Of a stretch of 64,000 nt of DNA, positions 18,988 through 29,045 are shown one piece after another; within the stretch, counting starts at the first letter, position 1, and the number at the start of each line of letters is the position of its first letter. The translations under genes were made by a program, and so were the position numbers. This DNA is from Calophaca sinica (taxonomy: Eukaryota; Streptophyta; Magnoliopsida; Fabales; Fabaceae), in contig CM073733.1 in the NCBI GenBank assembly GCA_037113605.1, forward strand, positions 32,827,501 through 32,891,500, read 5' to 3'. The notes beneath the pieces were generated by a model, which searched no databases, was not told the DNA's origin, and saw only the letters and a program-made list of their open reading frames with translations.

Positions 18988-19116
18988 CGGCATGCTTTAA
19001 CATTCTTTGTTAGGAATAATAACCGCAATTGATTTAGAACTTGTCAGACTAATAATTAGCAAGGTAATATTGAAGTGAGCTAGTCCCTAAGTTTCAAATC
19101 AATATGCAATATCAAT
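18988..19116 (+). repeat. Right copy of the local duplication flanking the Tat element
   Basis: Corresponds to 6467-6656 but lacks about 60 internal bases. Both contain TTCTTTGTTAGGAATAATAA and AATATGCAATATCA. The decamer GAGCTAGTCC occurs on both sides of the shared block here (18980 and 19077). Confidence 0.8.
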
Positions 19117-19760
19117 TTCCCATTGAAATGGAAAGATCTTGTTTATTTTTGTGGATATCACACACTGCACTATGCCTAAATTTGGAGAGGGTTGGTTTGT
19201 TAGGTTTTGTTTCTATGTAGTTTACATTTACATGATCAAGGTAGAGGTGGCCTGGCCCTTGGCCACACACACACCCACAGGTAGTTGCATATTAGTCATA
19301 CAAAGTCTAGCCACACTGCGACCAAATAGTCACATCGAGAGCAAAACATGATCTAACCAACCAAGAAAAATGAACCCACAGTGTAATTAGTTGTGAATAC
19401 CATGTAGCAACTGCATGGATGATTATGTAAGCAATCTGAAGCATTTGGACATTTATTTTGAAATATAAACCCAACATTAAATTAACTAATGTTTTTAGAT
19501 ACTCTTCCTACATTCCAAGGGACAACAATTGGAAAACCAAAGGAATAATAGAGGAACACATCAAAACACTGCCATTAATTGCCCGTCATACAAAGTCTGG
19601 CCACACTGCGACCAAATAGGCACATGAAAATATGCTCACAAAAGTTGGCATGCAAACCAAAACTGAACCTTAAAGGCTGAAAACATAAGACAATGAATCC
19701 CTTTGTTATAAATAACAAACTACACCAAAGGTACGACTTACAACAACCACACCATAACCA
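19117..19760. other. Noncoding DNA with a short direct repeat
   Basis: No gene is seen. A block of about 40 bases containing CCACACTGCGACCAAATA occurs twice, near 19297-19335 and 19588-19626. A (CA)n tract lies at about 19263-19275. The right part may be the 3' flank of the minus-strand B3-like gene. Confidence 0.45.
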
Positions 19761-21522
19761 CTACACCAACATAAAGTAAATGAATCCACAATTATCCTTA
19801 GAAACACTAAGCCTGACAGTAGTTCCTTGTTTGAGGCCCCGTTTCTTGCAGAACTTGACCCAACCACCCATTAGCTTGCAATCAAAAGAAGCTTGAGGGT
19901 TCCATTCAAGGCTGCAGTCCCAGGTCTTTCCACTTTCATCAACCATCTTCACAGCAGCACTTGTAGGGGCAAATGCAAGTTGGCAAAAACCAAGAGGCAT
20001 GGATTGTCAATGGATTAAGAATGCAACACATTAGCATAAAAAAGTGGAAGAATCACGAAAGAAGTTTACAAAAAAAATAGGTCAACACTTCATTAAACAA
20101 CAAATACCAAAAAACCTGAAGAAACATCAGAGAGTGACAATGTCTTGAAAAAAGAATGATAGAAATTTGCTTCACCATGCTCATAAGGTGGCTGATCAGC
20201 AGGACCCTCATCATCAGATATATGAATGGGAACATTTTTGTCACCTAAAGTAAACCTTGCAAGAGGAGTTGGATAGAGGATCTCATTTCCATTCCTATCC
20301 TTCACTCGCATAGAAAGGTGAAGGCATTAAAGCAAAAGAATGTTAGCAAAGCACCATCCGTCAAACCAAACAAATGACCAATGATTTCAGAGCCATGACT
20401 CAAATATATCCTGGTGTTTCTTTCAAGAACAGCAACCTCAAACTCATTACCCACAGGATCAACAAATCTGAAACGCTTTGGTATCTTGCCATAATAGTCA
20501 AAGTAATAAAGGAATGGAAACCTCTGTTTTTTTCTATTGGACAAAAAGAGAGAAACTGTCAACAGAAAACAAACATGCCAAGGTAAAGAAGCAACAACAA
20601 AGACATTGGCCCGCGCAACCTTAACAAAGAGATAAACACCACAAAGGAATACAGTCTTGTGCTATGTTGTCTTTCGCATAAGACAAAAAGCAGAAAAACA
20701 TGAAAACAAAAGAACCATGGCAAAAGGGAAAACAACAACAACAGAAAAAAGGCCAAAAAAGAAAATGCAAATTCGTTACAGTCAAAAAGGCAAAACACGA
20801 CAAAAAGGAAGGAGCATGTGAAAATGAAGCGAACATGACCGTAAAGGAATAGGAACGTGTGACATGTTGTTTTTTGCATCAGACAAAAAATGAAGGGTTA
20901 ATAGTGCTTTTGGTCCCTGTAATTTTAGGGAAATTCAGTTTTAGTCCCTATAAAAATATTTTTTTTAAAATGGTCCCTGTGTAAAATTTTTTGTTTTGAT
21001 TTAGTCCCTATAATTTTAAGATGCTCCCACTTTTAGTCCCTATAATTTTAAGATTTTTCCGCTTTTATAGGGACTAAAAGTGGAAGAATCTTAAAATTAC
21101 AGGGACTAAATCTAAAAAAAATAATTATAGGGACTAAAAATGAAAGAATATTAAATTACAGGGACCATTTAAAAAAAAAAATTACAAGGACTAAAACTGA
21201 ATTTTCCTGAAATTACAGGGATCAAAAGCACTATTAACCCAAAAATGAAAAACCACGAATAAAAAAGGAACATGTCAACGCAAAAAGCAACAGTAGGAAG
21301 AAAAGGAAAGAAGGGACATGTAAGTTTATTGCAGGGAAAAAGGTCAAACCCCACAAAAAGGAAGGAACATGTGGAAGTGTAACCAAGACGAACCCAAGAA
21401 ACACCAGACAAAATTAGGAGACTCACAATTCCACAGAGGTACTCCAAGTAATATTTGCGGCATTGGAGGTGAGGATGTTGGTAAAGGTACTGATCAGCAT
21501 ACAAAGGATGGTCAAGCTCCAT
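19761..21522 (-). pseudogene. B3-domain DNA-binding protein-like gene, probably degenerate
   Basis: Exon 1 is 21522-21427 (starts MELDHPLYADQYLYQH, ends at donor GTGAGT). Exon 2 begins at 20523 after an AACAG acceptor, in the same phase. It encodes a B3-like fold (KIPKRFRFVDPVGNEFEVAV, SHGSEIIGHLFGLTDGALL). The frame then shifts near 20310. The continuing frame (LSMRVKDRNGNEILYPTPL to SLSDVSSG) reaches a donor near 20115. The last part, 20000-19761, has a second B3-type end (KTWDCSLEW, GGWVKFCKKRGLKQGTTVRL). B3 proteins bind DNA in the nucleus; the REM group often has several B3 domains. The frame change and an unclear final acceptor suggest a pseudogene, though a missed small intron is possible. 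A MITE lies in intron 1. Confidence 0.55.
20895..21240. mobile_element. Inverted-repeat MITE with 9-bp target duplication (Mutator-like size)
   Basis: The element is nearly one large inverted repeat from GGGTTAATAGTGCTTTTGG at 20895 to its complement ending at 21240. It is filled with GTCCCTGTAATTT/AGGGACTAAA repeats. It is flanked by AAAAATGAA on both sides (20886-20894 and 21241-21249). It lies in intron 1 of the B3-like gene. It has no coding capacity, and its transcript could fold into a long hairpin. Confidence 0.88.
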
Positions 21523-21952
21523 CGATAATGAAGACTAAAAAGTGGGTGAAGACTAAGAGGGGGCAGTGCAGACATGTTGAAAAGAAGCAGATACATTTAT
21601 GGGAAATCTTATAGGAAATCAAAGAAAACCCCAGAAACCAAGGGCAAAAGATGGAAATGGAAATGATTGAAACACAGTAGCCACCGCCGAAACAACCAAT
21701 AAGCAAAGAAAACTGGCAGAAACCCAGCAGAGAGAAGCGTGTGCAGGAGGCTTGCAACAGCGTATGCGGGAGGTTTGCAAGAGGTGGCAGAACGAAAGAA
21801 AAGTGAGGGTGCGCAGAACGTTGCAACATGTGGCATGATGGAAGAAGGGTGAGTGAGTGCTACAACCACAGAGCCCAACGACCAATGCGAGAAGAGGGAA
21901 CCCGAAATAAACCGATGAATTTCGCGGGAAATGGCTCCTGGAGAGCTTACTC

Positions 21953-21956
<4 letters not shown>

Positions 21957-22010
<54 letters not shown>
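21957..22010. repeat. (TA)27 microsatellite
   Basis: An uninterrupted TA dinucleotide tract. A second, shorter tract of the same type lies at 22117-22150 inside the neighbouring hAT-like element. Confidence 0.97.
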
Positions 22011-22013
<3 letters not shown>

Positions 22014-22050
22014 ATGGGTGGAAAAGGGAAAATGTGCACCCATAGATGTT

Positions 22051-22115
22051 AACAAGGATGGTAATACGGGCTAGGCCGGTTAGCTCGCCAAAACGGGGCG
22101 GGACGAGGCAGCTGC

Positions 22116-22150
<35 letters not shown>

Positions 22151-22397
22151 TATTATTTTTTTAATTAAATTTTTTAATTTTTTTTGTATTTTGGGCAGGC
22201 CAGCCCGCCAACCCGCCATTTTGGCCCGTTTTATGGCGAGTTTAGGTAGGCCGCCGACTCGCCAACCCGTGGGGGGGCAGGCTGGGCTCACTTTCTCAAC
22301 CCACCACCAATTGGCGGGTTGGCCTATCACGCCCCTTTTTGGCGGGCTCATGGCAAGGCAGGATGGGGCAGGCCGACACGGCCCGCTTTGCCATTCC
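22051..22397. mobile_element. hAT-like nonautonomous element
   Basis: Flanked by an 8-bp duplication TAGATGTT (22043-22050 and 22398-22405), the size typical of hAT transposons. The ends form imperfect inverted repeats: AAGGATGGTAATACGGGC on the left against GCCCGCTTTGCCATTCC on the right. The left end has three extra bases. The interior is GC-rich, built from GGCGGG/CCCGCC words around a (TA)n tract, and has no transposase. Confidence 0.75.
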
Positions 22398-22451
22398 TAG
22401 ATGTTGATAATAAGTGCCTAAGGGCATTGATTAAGAAAATTATTAAAAGAA

Positions 22452-22861
22452 GGTTAAATTGCACTTTTCGTTCCTTAACTTTTTTTTTAATTTTCAATTT
22501 CGTCCCCTAACTATTTTACTTTTCATTTACGTCCCTTAAGTTACGAAAGTTATGCCAAATTCATCACTTCTGTCTGTAATCCTTTTATTGTGTGTGTATA
22601 GGTCATTGATACTCTTTTTTTTTTGCTCCATTACCTTTTATAATGTTAATTCATCAATAAGAACTCTGATAGGAGGATGATTTTGACTTTATTGTTTAAA
22701 GGGATTACAGACGAAAGAGACGAATGTGGCGTAACTTTCGTAATTTAAGGACGAACGTGGAGTAACTTTTGTAACTTAAGGGACGTAAATGAAAAATAAA
22801 ATAGTTAGGGGATGAAATTGAAAACTAAAATAAAATAAAATGACGAAAAGTATAATTTAGC
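22452..22861. mobile_element. Inverted-repeat MITE
   Basis: The left half from GGTTAAATTGCACTTTTCG is complemented by the right half ending CGAAAAGTATAATTTAGC. The arms extend about 130 bases and carry CGTCCCTTAAGTTACG-like words. Target duplication is unclear: TTAAAAGAA on the left against TTAAAAAGA on the right. It resembles the TCCCTTAA-rich MITEs elsewhere in this window (20.9 kb, 52.1 kb). Confidence 0.75.
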
Positions 22862-23141
22862 TTAAAAAGAAAGTTTGATGTCCAAGGGCATTGGTTGTAA
22901 TTGAGTGCGGGGGAGTATTAACCATTTCCCTCTTTTAACGTGTTATTAATGTTATTAATGTTTAATTTAATTTAATAATTAATAAACTTTTTCCTTGAAA
23001 AATAAAAAGCGTGCACCCCTCGAGGAGTCGCACCAGTAAATAGTAACAGTAACACAACAAGTTGATCCCTATCCGCGCCGACGGGCACAGCGATTATCAT
23101 TAAAGAGATACTAGATAGAGAGAGAGAGAGGGAAGTCGGCG

Positions 23142-26100
23142 ATGGGTGGGTCATCGGAGGATTTTTCGGTGGTGGTGTTGGCATCGGATCTCGCCGTCGA
23201 TGCCCGACCCTTCCTGCTCCATCAAGAAGAAGAACAAGAAGAAGAGAGGTGGCACGAGTGTTCCCAGTTCCTATCCCCTGACGAAGACTTCTCCGACCTC
23301 GAACGGTTACAATTCCTTAGCCTCCAAGGCTCCGACAAGAACGGCAATCGCATTCTCCGCATCGTTGGCAAGTACTATCCCGGTAACTCCTAAATCCTAA
23401 CCCTCACTCTTTTCTCTTTCCTTCCTTCTTCGTTTATTCTTTTATCAATTCATAGTGGGAGAGGATAGATCAGATTCATATTAGAGTGGCTGTCATAATT
23501 AATTACTTTGATTCAACTATTCGAAATCAGGCTGCACTCGAGGAATTAAATTTGTGCACGTGGATTACTTGCCATGTTTTAAAAAATCTACTGATCATTG
23601 AACTGGTTATTGGTCCTGCCCTGTGGTGAAATCGATTGTTAAATAATAGAATGATCGTGTGTCTTTATTTATCCCTAAAGTATGTTTTGAATTAAATAAA
23701 AATTGAAAAGAACAGTACTTAAAACTAATTTTACTGGCACTATTCTTCTGTGTTTTCAGCTGGTTCTCTTGTGATTTTTCCGTCGTCAGGTTTTCTCTTG
23801 TGGTGTATTTTTTATATCCATGATATTTTCATTGTAGTGAACGAGTGATTGGCTCTATGAAGGCCTTTCTTCTCATAACTGCCTGATTCATATATATCCT
23901 TGTATCCACATTTGTGAGAAGCATACATTAGTTTGGAATTATAAACTTGATTTTGATAATTTTTTGTCATGTTTGGGTCTCTTCATGTAGAATTACGTTT
24001 GCCTCTAAATCTCAATTTGACTAGAAGTGGTAATAAGTAGCTTTTGCATTTGGTTGAAAATCTTACACTAAGTTTTACGTTAAACTTGCTTTTAGATTTT
24101 AGAGTAAAACGTCCAAACACAAATCACTTCACTTCAAACTTAATTTTAACTAAATCAATTTTACAAAATTAAGTTCATTCAAAATCATGTTTGGTACACA
24201 CCGAAATACACACATGCAATGGTTGATGTACGTATGTGATACAGAAACAATTACCAATATTGTGCCTTTTGCGCCCTGCTTTGTCCTATTTCAGACATGG
24301 GGGAATTTCGCTGTGAGTTTATCCGACATATGAAAGCCAATTTTGCGTTTTGTTTTCATTTTTCAAACCTTACCTCATTCCAAGTATAATTTATGATAGA
24401 TTATTGACTTAACTATTCAAGCATTTTGCAAAAAGTTGGGTTTGTGTCTGTATCTTATGAATCTTTGGGCTCCCACTCCATCTCTTGGTGTATTTTATTG
24501 AGTTTTTGGCTGAATGTTAGTACTTAGTTAAGATGAGGTTATATACTCTTGTTTTTATCTTGAGTGGTTTCTTCATAGAAATGCATTCTTCGATATTCAC
24601 GTTTATGTTAGAATATTAGGCCTCTTGGTGTTTTGGTAGTCTTATACTGTTATTATATCAGATGTCATGTTATGCTGTGCTTGTAACAGTTGCACTACTC
24701 TAATATGTGACCAGACATTAGTAGTAAGTATAGGTGTTAGGGAGTGTTTGTTTCAAGGCATCTAAACACATTCCCAGGAATTAGGAATATATGGACCGGA
24801 AATGTGTATTCCCATGTTTGTTACAAGTTTTAAAAAAATTATTCTTTGGTATAAAAGATTCCTAGGCAAAAATTAACTTCCATATTCCCATGACTAACAT
24901 TTTCAAGGGAGGGGTTGGGAAAATGGATTCTGATGGTGGTGCTTCGATAGCACCAAACTCTAATTTATTTGCATATAAGTAGCAAAGGGGTTAGAATTAT
25001 CAGTAGTAAAGATATCATATCAAAAATAATTTGCACATAAGTAGCAGAGGGGTTAGAATGGCCGTGGATTAATTGGTTCAGTAAAAGTTGAGTAGATGGG
25101 CAAGGGATTTGTGAAAAACGACTACAGGAAAAATAAAATAAAAAACTTGTGTTAATTAATGTTTTGAATTGATCATGATTGATACCGCGACTCATGCGGT
25201 GGTCTTTATCGGGTTTAAGTCAAACTGTCAAAGTATGGAATTGAGACTCAAGGTAAGTTTTGTTTCTATTGTTGTCCGGTGTCAATGTTGTAAGCTTCTC
25301 CTTTTTTTCATGTTTGGCACAAAGAAGTTATGTCTCTCCTCGTGATTTGTTTTGCACCCCAAAGTGTTGCTGCATTCTCTGTTCATTCTTTTTTTTCACT
25401 ACCTCCAGTAAGTTTGCTATGTTTTGTTTGCCTTGTTTTGATTTTGCTGACCGCAACCTATTGCTATGTTGATGTTTGGAGCGAGCCATTCCATTTCTCT
25501 CCTCGTGAGGGAACAATGAGTGAAATTTAAAATATAAAACTATAAAAATGGACATGAAAATAAGTGAAATAATTGAACTGTATTATATTTTAGCAAAAGT
25601 TGAAATTTGGTGAAATGAAGATTCGTAACAAAGAAAAGTTATACATATGCATATGCCAAAGCCCAAAGCCAATTCCTAAAAAAAGGCCCAAAGCCGAAGC
25701 CCAAAGTATATGCATATGCAAGCAGCTATGCCTCTTTCATTTCTAGTCAGCACCTCCCGAGAGAAGCCTCTAGATGGTACTCTCGGGAATTATATGTTGT
25801 ACCTTCTACGAATCTTGATCGTTAGTTTCTCTTTTGTCCTCTTCCTATTTCCACCAATATATGAGTTAACTTAATGTACAAAATCTAATATAATAATAAT
25901 AATAATAACAATAAAAAAATATTATTTATATTTACATAAATAGGTCTATCTGTTAGGCCTAAAAGGCTTTTTGGGTGGTCTGAAACTCGACATTTTTAGC
26001 TAAATAGGCTTTTTAAAAAACTTTAGTCTTATCTATTTAAAAAAAAAGTCTGACATGAGTCTAATTTAAGCTATACCATAGACCCCTATCGGACAACTTA

Positions 26101-27909
26101 ACTTATTCCCACTGCTAAGCATGCATAACAATTAAATAGAAAATTTTAATAAATATATATTAGCAACGTAAATAAGTTGAATTGAAGTCGAGGCAAATTA
26201 ATTCATATATATATATATATGGCGATAAAACTCTTCCATCTTATTTTAACTTTTTGCCTTATTTTTTAAGAATTTTTTTTGCTTTATTATACTCTAAAGA
26301 AAGACTACAAATTTATATGGCTTAATTAGCAATTTGGTCCCTTAACTTATTTTTTATGTTCAATTTGGTCCTTTAACAATTTTTTGGGGCAAATAAGTCC
26401 TTTAAGTTTTTAAATTTGGTCAAATGGGTCCTTTTCGGCCTTAATTTTTTAAGTTGGGTCAAATAGGTCCCTTAAGTTTTTAAGTTGGGCCAAATAGGTC
26501 CTTTAAGTTTTTAAGTATGGTCAAATGAGTCATTGCCACAAACGCCCCCTTAGTTATTTGTTTCTTATACACATTTGGATATTATTCAAAGCTTCTTTTT
26601 CTCTTTATCCATATAGTTTCACTAACTTTTCTGAAAAAACTTGGTTTCAAGTTTCAACAGAGTCATTATACTGAATCCCTATCCATCAATTATGCAAGAA
26701 CCCCACTGTTTTCACCTTCTTATGTGCTCTTCTTGTGATATATTTGATTTAACCTAGCGAGAGCCAGAAAACTGAAGATATCATATTTTGATGGAACATA
26801 TCCAGCATCATTTAGAACTCTTGAAAAATGTTGAAAAACACAATTGTCAGAGTATGCCCTGATGCATGTGCAATCAGGCATGGCAGTTGTCTTCAAAGAT
26901 GGAAATTCGATTAAGTTATGTTTATCAAATTCAATACATCATGTTTATAGAAAAAAATTACCGATATCACACTGGGAACAAGCCTATAGTCTTCTATTTT
27001 GGGGACAACCAATCCTATATAGTCTGTGATATAGACTTTTTTTCAACGACAAGCATAGTCTTGAAGCAGACATAATTCAAGTACAAATCTTAAGAGAAAA
27101 TGACTCCTACAGTGTTTCCCCAATTATATATCCTTTGCTAAACTAAATTGGTATTTTTAAGGATAAATATTTTTACTACATTCCCTTCTATATTTGATAA
27201 TTGTATCGCTTTTCAAATATTATGTTAAAAATAATTGTATTTTATATTGAAGTCACACAAATATTTTTCCGTAAAGTAATAAAAAATTCTCACATTAAAG
27301 ATTTTATATATTCACGCAATAAAATTTTTTATTGCTTTAAGGAAAAAAGTTTAAATAAAAATATAGATATATCGATAATATGATATTTAAGTACAAAATA
27401 TTATAATGACGTAATATTTAAGCTTTATATACTCAATTTTTTTTTTTAAAGTAATAAATAAAAAAGTTTAAAATATAATTTATTTTTAATTCCTATAACT
27501 ACCTTATTCCTGGGAATGTTATAAAGGTTTGTCAAACACTTTTTTTCAGTAAATACCTAGGATTAGGATTCCCATCATTATATTTTTGGAAATGTTCTTC
27601 CTGGGAATGAATTTATGACTTGAAACAAACTCCCCTTTAGTTATTTGTTTCTTATACACATTTGGATATTATTCAAAGCTTCTTTTTTCTCTTTATCCAT
27701 ATAGTTTCACTAATTTTTCTGAAAAAACTTGGTTTCAAGTTTCAACAGAGTCATTATACTGAATCCCTATCCATCAATTATGCAAGAACCCCACTGTTTT
27801 CACCTTCTTATGTGCTCTTGTGTCTGTATCATATGTAATTATGTGATGCTTTTTGACATTGTTACTTTAGATTGAACTGCATTACCTTACCATTTTCTCA
27901 TATTTCTCG

Positions 27910-27976
<67 letters not shown>

Positions 27977-29045
27977 AAATCTCATTCTTCATGACTTTTT
28001 CTGCCTCCTCACCCTATCACTGCTGCCACCACCACTAAATATTCTGTTTGCAGATTTCTTAATTTTTCTTGTACTTGAGGTGTACTGCCACTCTGCCATG
28101 GAAAATAAAAATAAACAAACCTCCAAGTTCAAATAGTAAAAGAAAATGGAAGAGAAAGAAAATATAAACTTAAACCCCTGGCGATAAGTATCCATATTAT
28201 GTCTTAATAAGAAGATGTTTTGAATTACTTCTTTTGCTTTGGTACTTAAGTGGGATACCTGCTTTCAAATGATATGCAGCAACAGTTGTGAGTGCAGAGC
28301 GGCTGAAGAGGTATGTTTTTCACAAAATATTCAGCGAGTTGCAAGATGGGCCATTCTGCATTGTTTACATGCACAGCACTGTTCAAAAGGAGGATAATTC
28401 CCCTGGCCTAACTATCTTGAGGTGGATTTATGAAGAACTTCCAGCTGACTTCAAGGACAGGCTTCAAACTGTGTACTTCATCCATCCTGGGCTTCGTTCC
28501 AGGCTAGTCATGGCTACTCTTGGCCGGTTTTTCTTGAGTGGAGGGTAAGTCATTTATTGATTTCTTAGCAGAAATGGACATCGAAGAACTTTCTGTTTAG
28601 GAGTTTCATTTACAACCAATGTTAGGCAACCCATGAAATGATGAGTTCAAAATACGTTTGCGAACTGTAATCGCCTTGCTGTAGCTATGATATTCATGAA
28701 TAAAAGTGCTTGAGCTTGACCAATTGTATAATTTTGTAATGTTTAATTATTATTACTTCTTTTGGTTCTGTTTATTTACTTTGTTCTTTGTTTAGATTAT
28801 ATTGGAAGATCAAGTACGAAAGCCGCCTGCAGTACCTTTGGGATGATATAAAGAAAGGAGAGATTGAGATACCAGAATTTGTGCGAAATCATGATGATAT
28901 TTTGGAGAATAGACCACTCACTGATTATGGAATTGAACCTGACCCCTTTCACTTGACTGGGATGCCTTCGGTTGCATACTCATTTGGAAAATACGAAGAG
29001 AGATGGGCAGGAAGGGACTATATCTCTGAGTATGATTATCACTGA
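23142..29045 (+). CDS. Sec14/CRAL-TRIO-like (GDAP2-type) protein, three exons
   Basis: Exons 23142-23382, 28280-28544 and 28796-29045 join in frame (756 coding bases, 251 residues). Splice sites are canonical: CCCG/GTAACT, ATGCAG/CAAC, GGAGG/GTAAGT, TTTAG/ATTA. An acidic N-terminus (MGGSSEDFSVVVLASDLAVD) leads into a divergent CRAL-TRIO domain. Recognisable segments are FCIVYMHSTVQ, IYEELPADFKDRLQTVYFIH, RLVMATLGRFFLSGG, WKIKYESRLQYLWDDI and IEIPEFVRNHDD. Related plant proteins are annotated as Sec14-like or phosphoglyceride-transfer family; the domain is thought to bind lipid or small hydrophobic ligands in the cytosol. No macro domain is present, unlike GDAP2 proper. A (GA)n tract lies in the 5' leader at about 23115-23131. 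Intron 1 (about 4.9 kb) is enlarged by transposon DNA. It appears intact. Confidence 0.85.
26388..26545 (+). repeat. Imperfect tandem repeat, about four units of 35-40 bp
   Basis: Units contain AAATAGGTCCTTTAAGTTTTT, in full or variant form, followed by an AAGTTGGGTC-like segment. The array continues leftwards into related AATTTGGTCCCTTAAC words at 26330. It is probably one arm of a decayed MITE. Confidence 0.7.
26540..26730 (+). repeat. First copy of a 190-bp direct repeat in intron 1
   Basis: Nearly identical to 27626-27819. Both begin ACAAACGCCCC or ACAAACTCCCC followed by TTAGTTATTTGTTTCTTATA, and both end CACCTTCTTATGTGCTCTTG or nearly so. Only a few substitutions and a one-base indel are visible. 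The second copy begins exactly at the right end of the 2.9-kb inverted-repeat element. Confidence 0.9.
27626..27819 (+). repeat. Second copy of the 190-bp direct repeat
   Basis: See the copy at 26540-26730. The 1.09-kb spacing holds low-complexity AT-rich DNA and the right terminal repeat of the 2.9-kb element. Confidence 0.9.
27913..27973 (+). repeat. Compound (AT)n(GT)n microsatellite in intron 1
   Basis: About 16 AT dinucleotides followed by about 14 GT dinucleotides, without interruption. Confidence 0.97.

Larger units (their letters stand above)
24740..27635. mobile_element. 2.9-kb terminal-inverted-repeat element in intron 1, Harbinger-like ends
   Basis: The left end GGGAGTGTTTGTTTCAAG is complemented at the right by CTTGAAACAAACTCCC. 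Matching extends inwards to CATTCCCAGGAA/TTCCTGGGAATG, about 45 bases imperfectly. TTA precedes the left end (24737-24739) and occurs one base beyond the right end (27637-27639), suggesting a 3-bp TTA target as in PIF/Harbinger elements. No transposase is visible. The interior is heterogeneous AT-rich DNA with other repeat remnants, so nesting is likely. The strand is undefined. Confidence 0.6.

Noticed and set aside
20559..20879. Phe/Leu/Cys-rich hydrophobic frames on - resembling membrane segments
   Set aside because: They arise from A/T-rich intron DNA of the B3-like gene; no homology pattern.
25328..25555. Short open frames around 25.3-25.5 kb as a possible exon of the Sec14-like gene
   Set aside because: The three assigned exons already join in frame with canonical splice sites; these frames show no domain.
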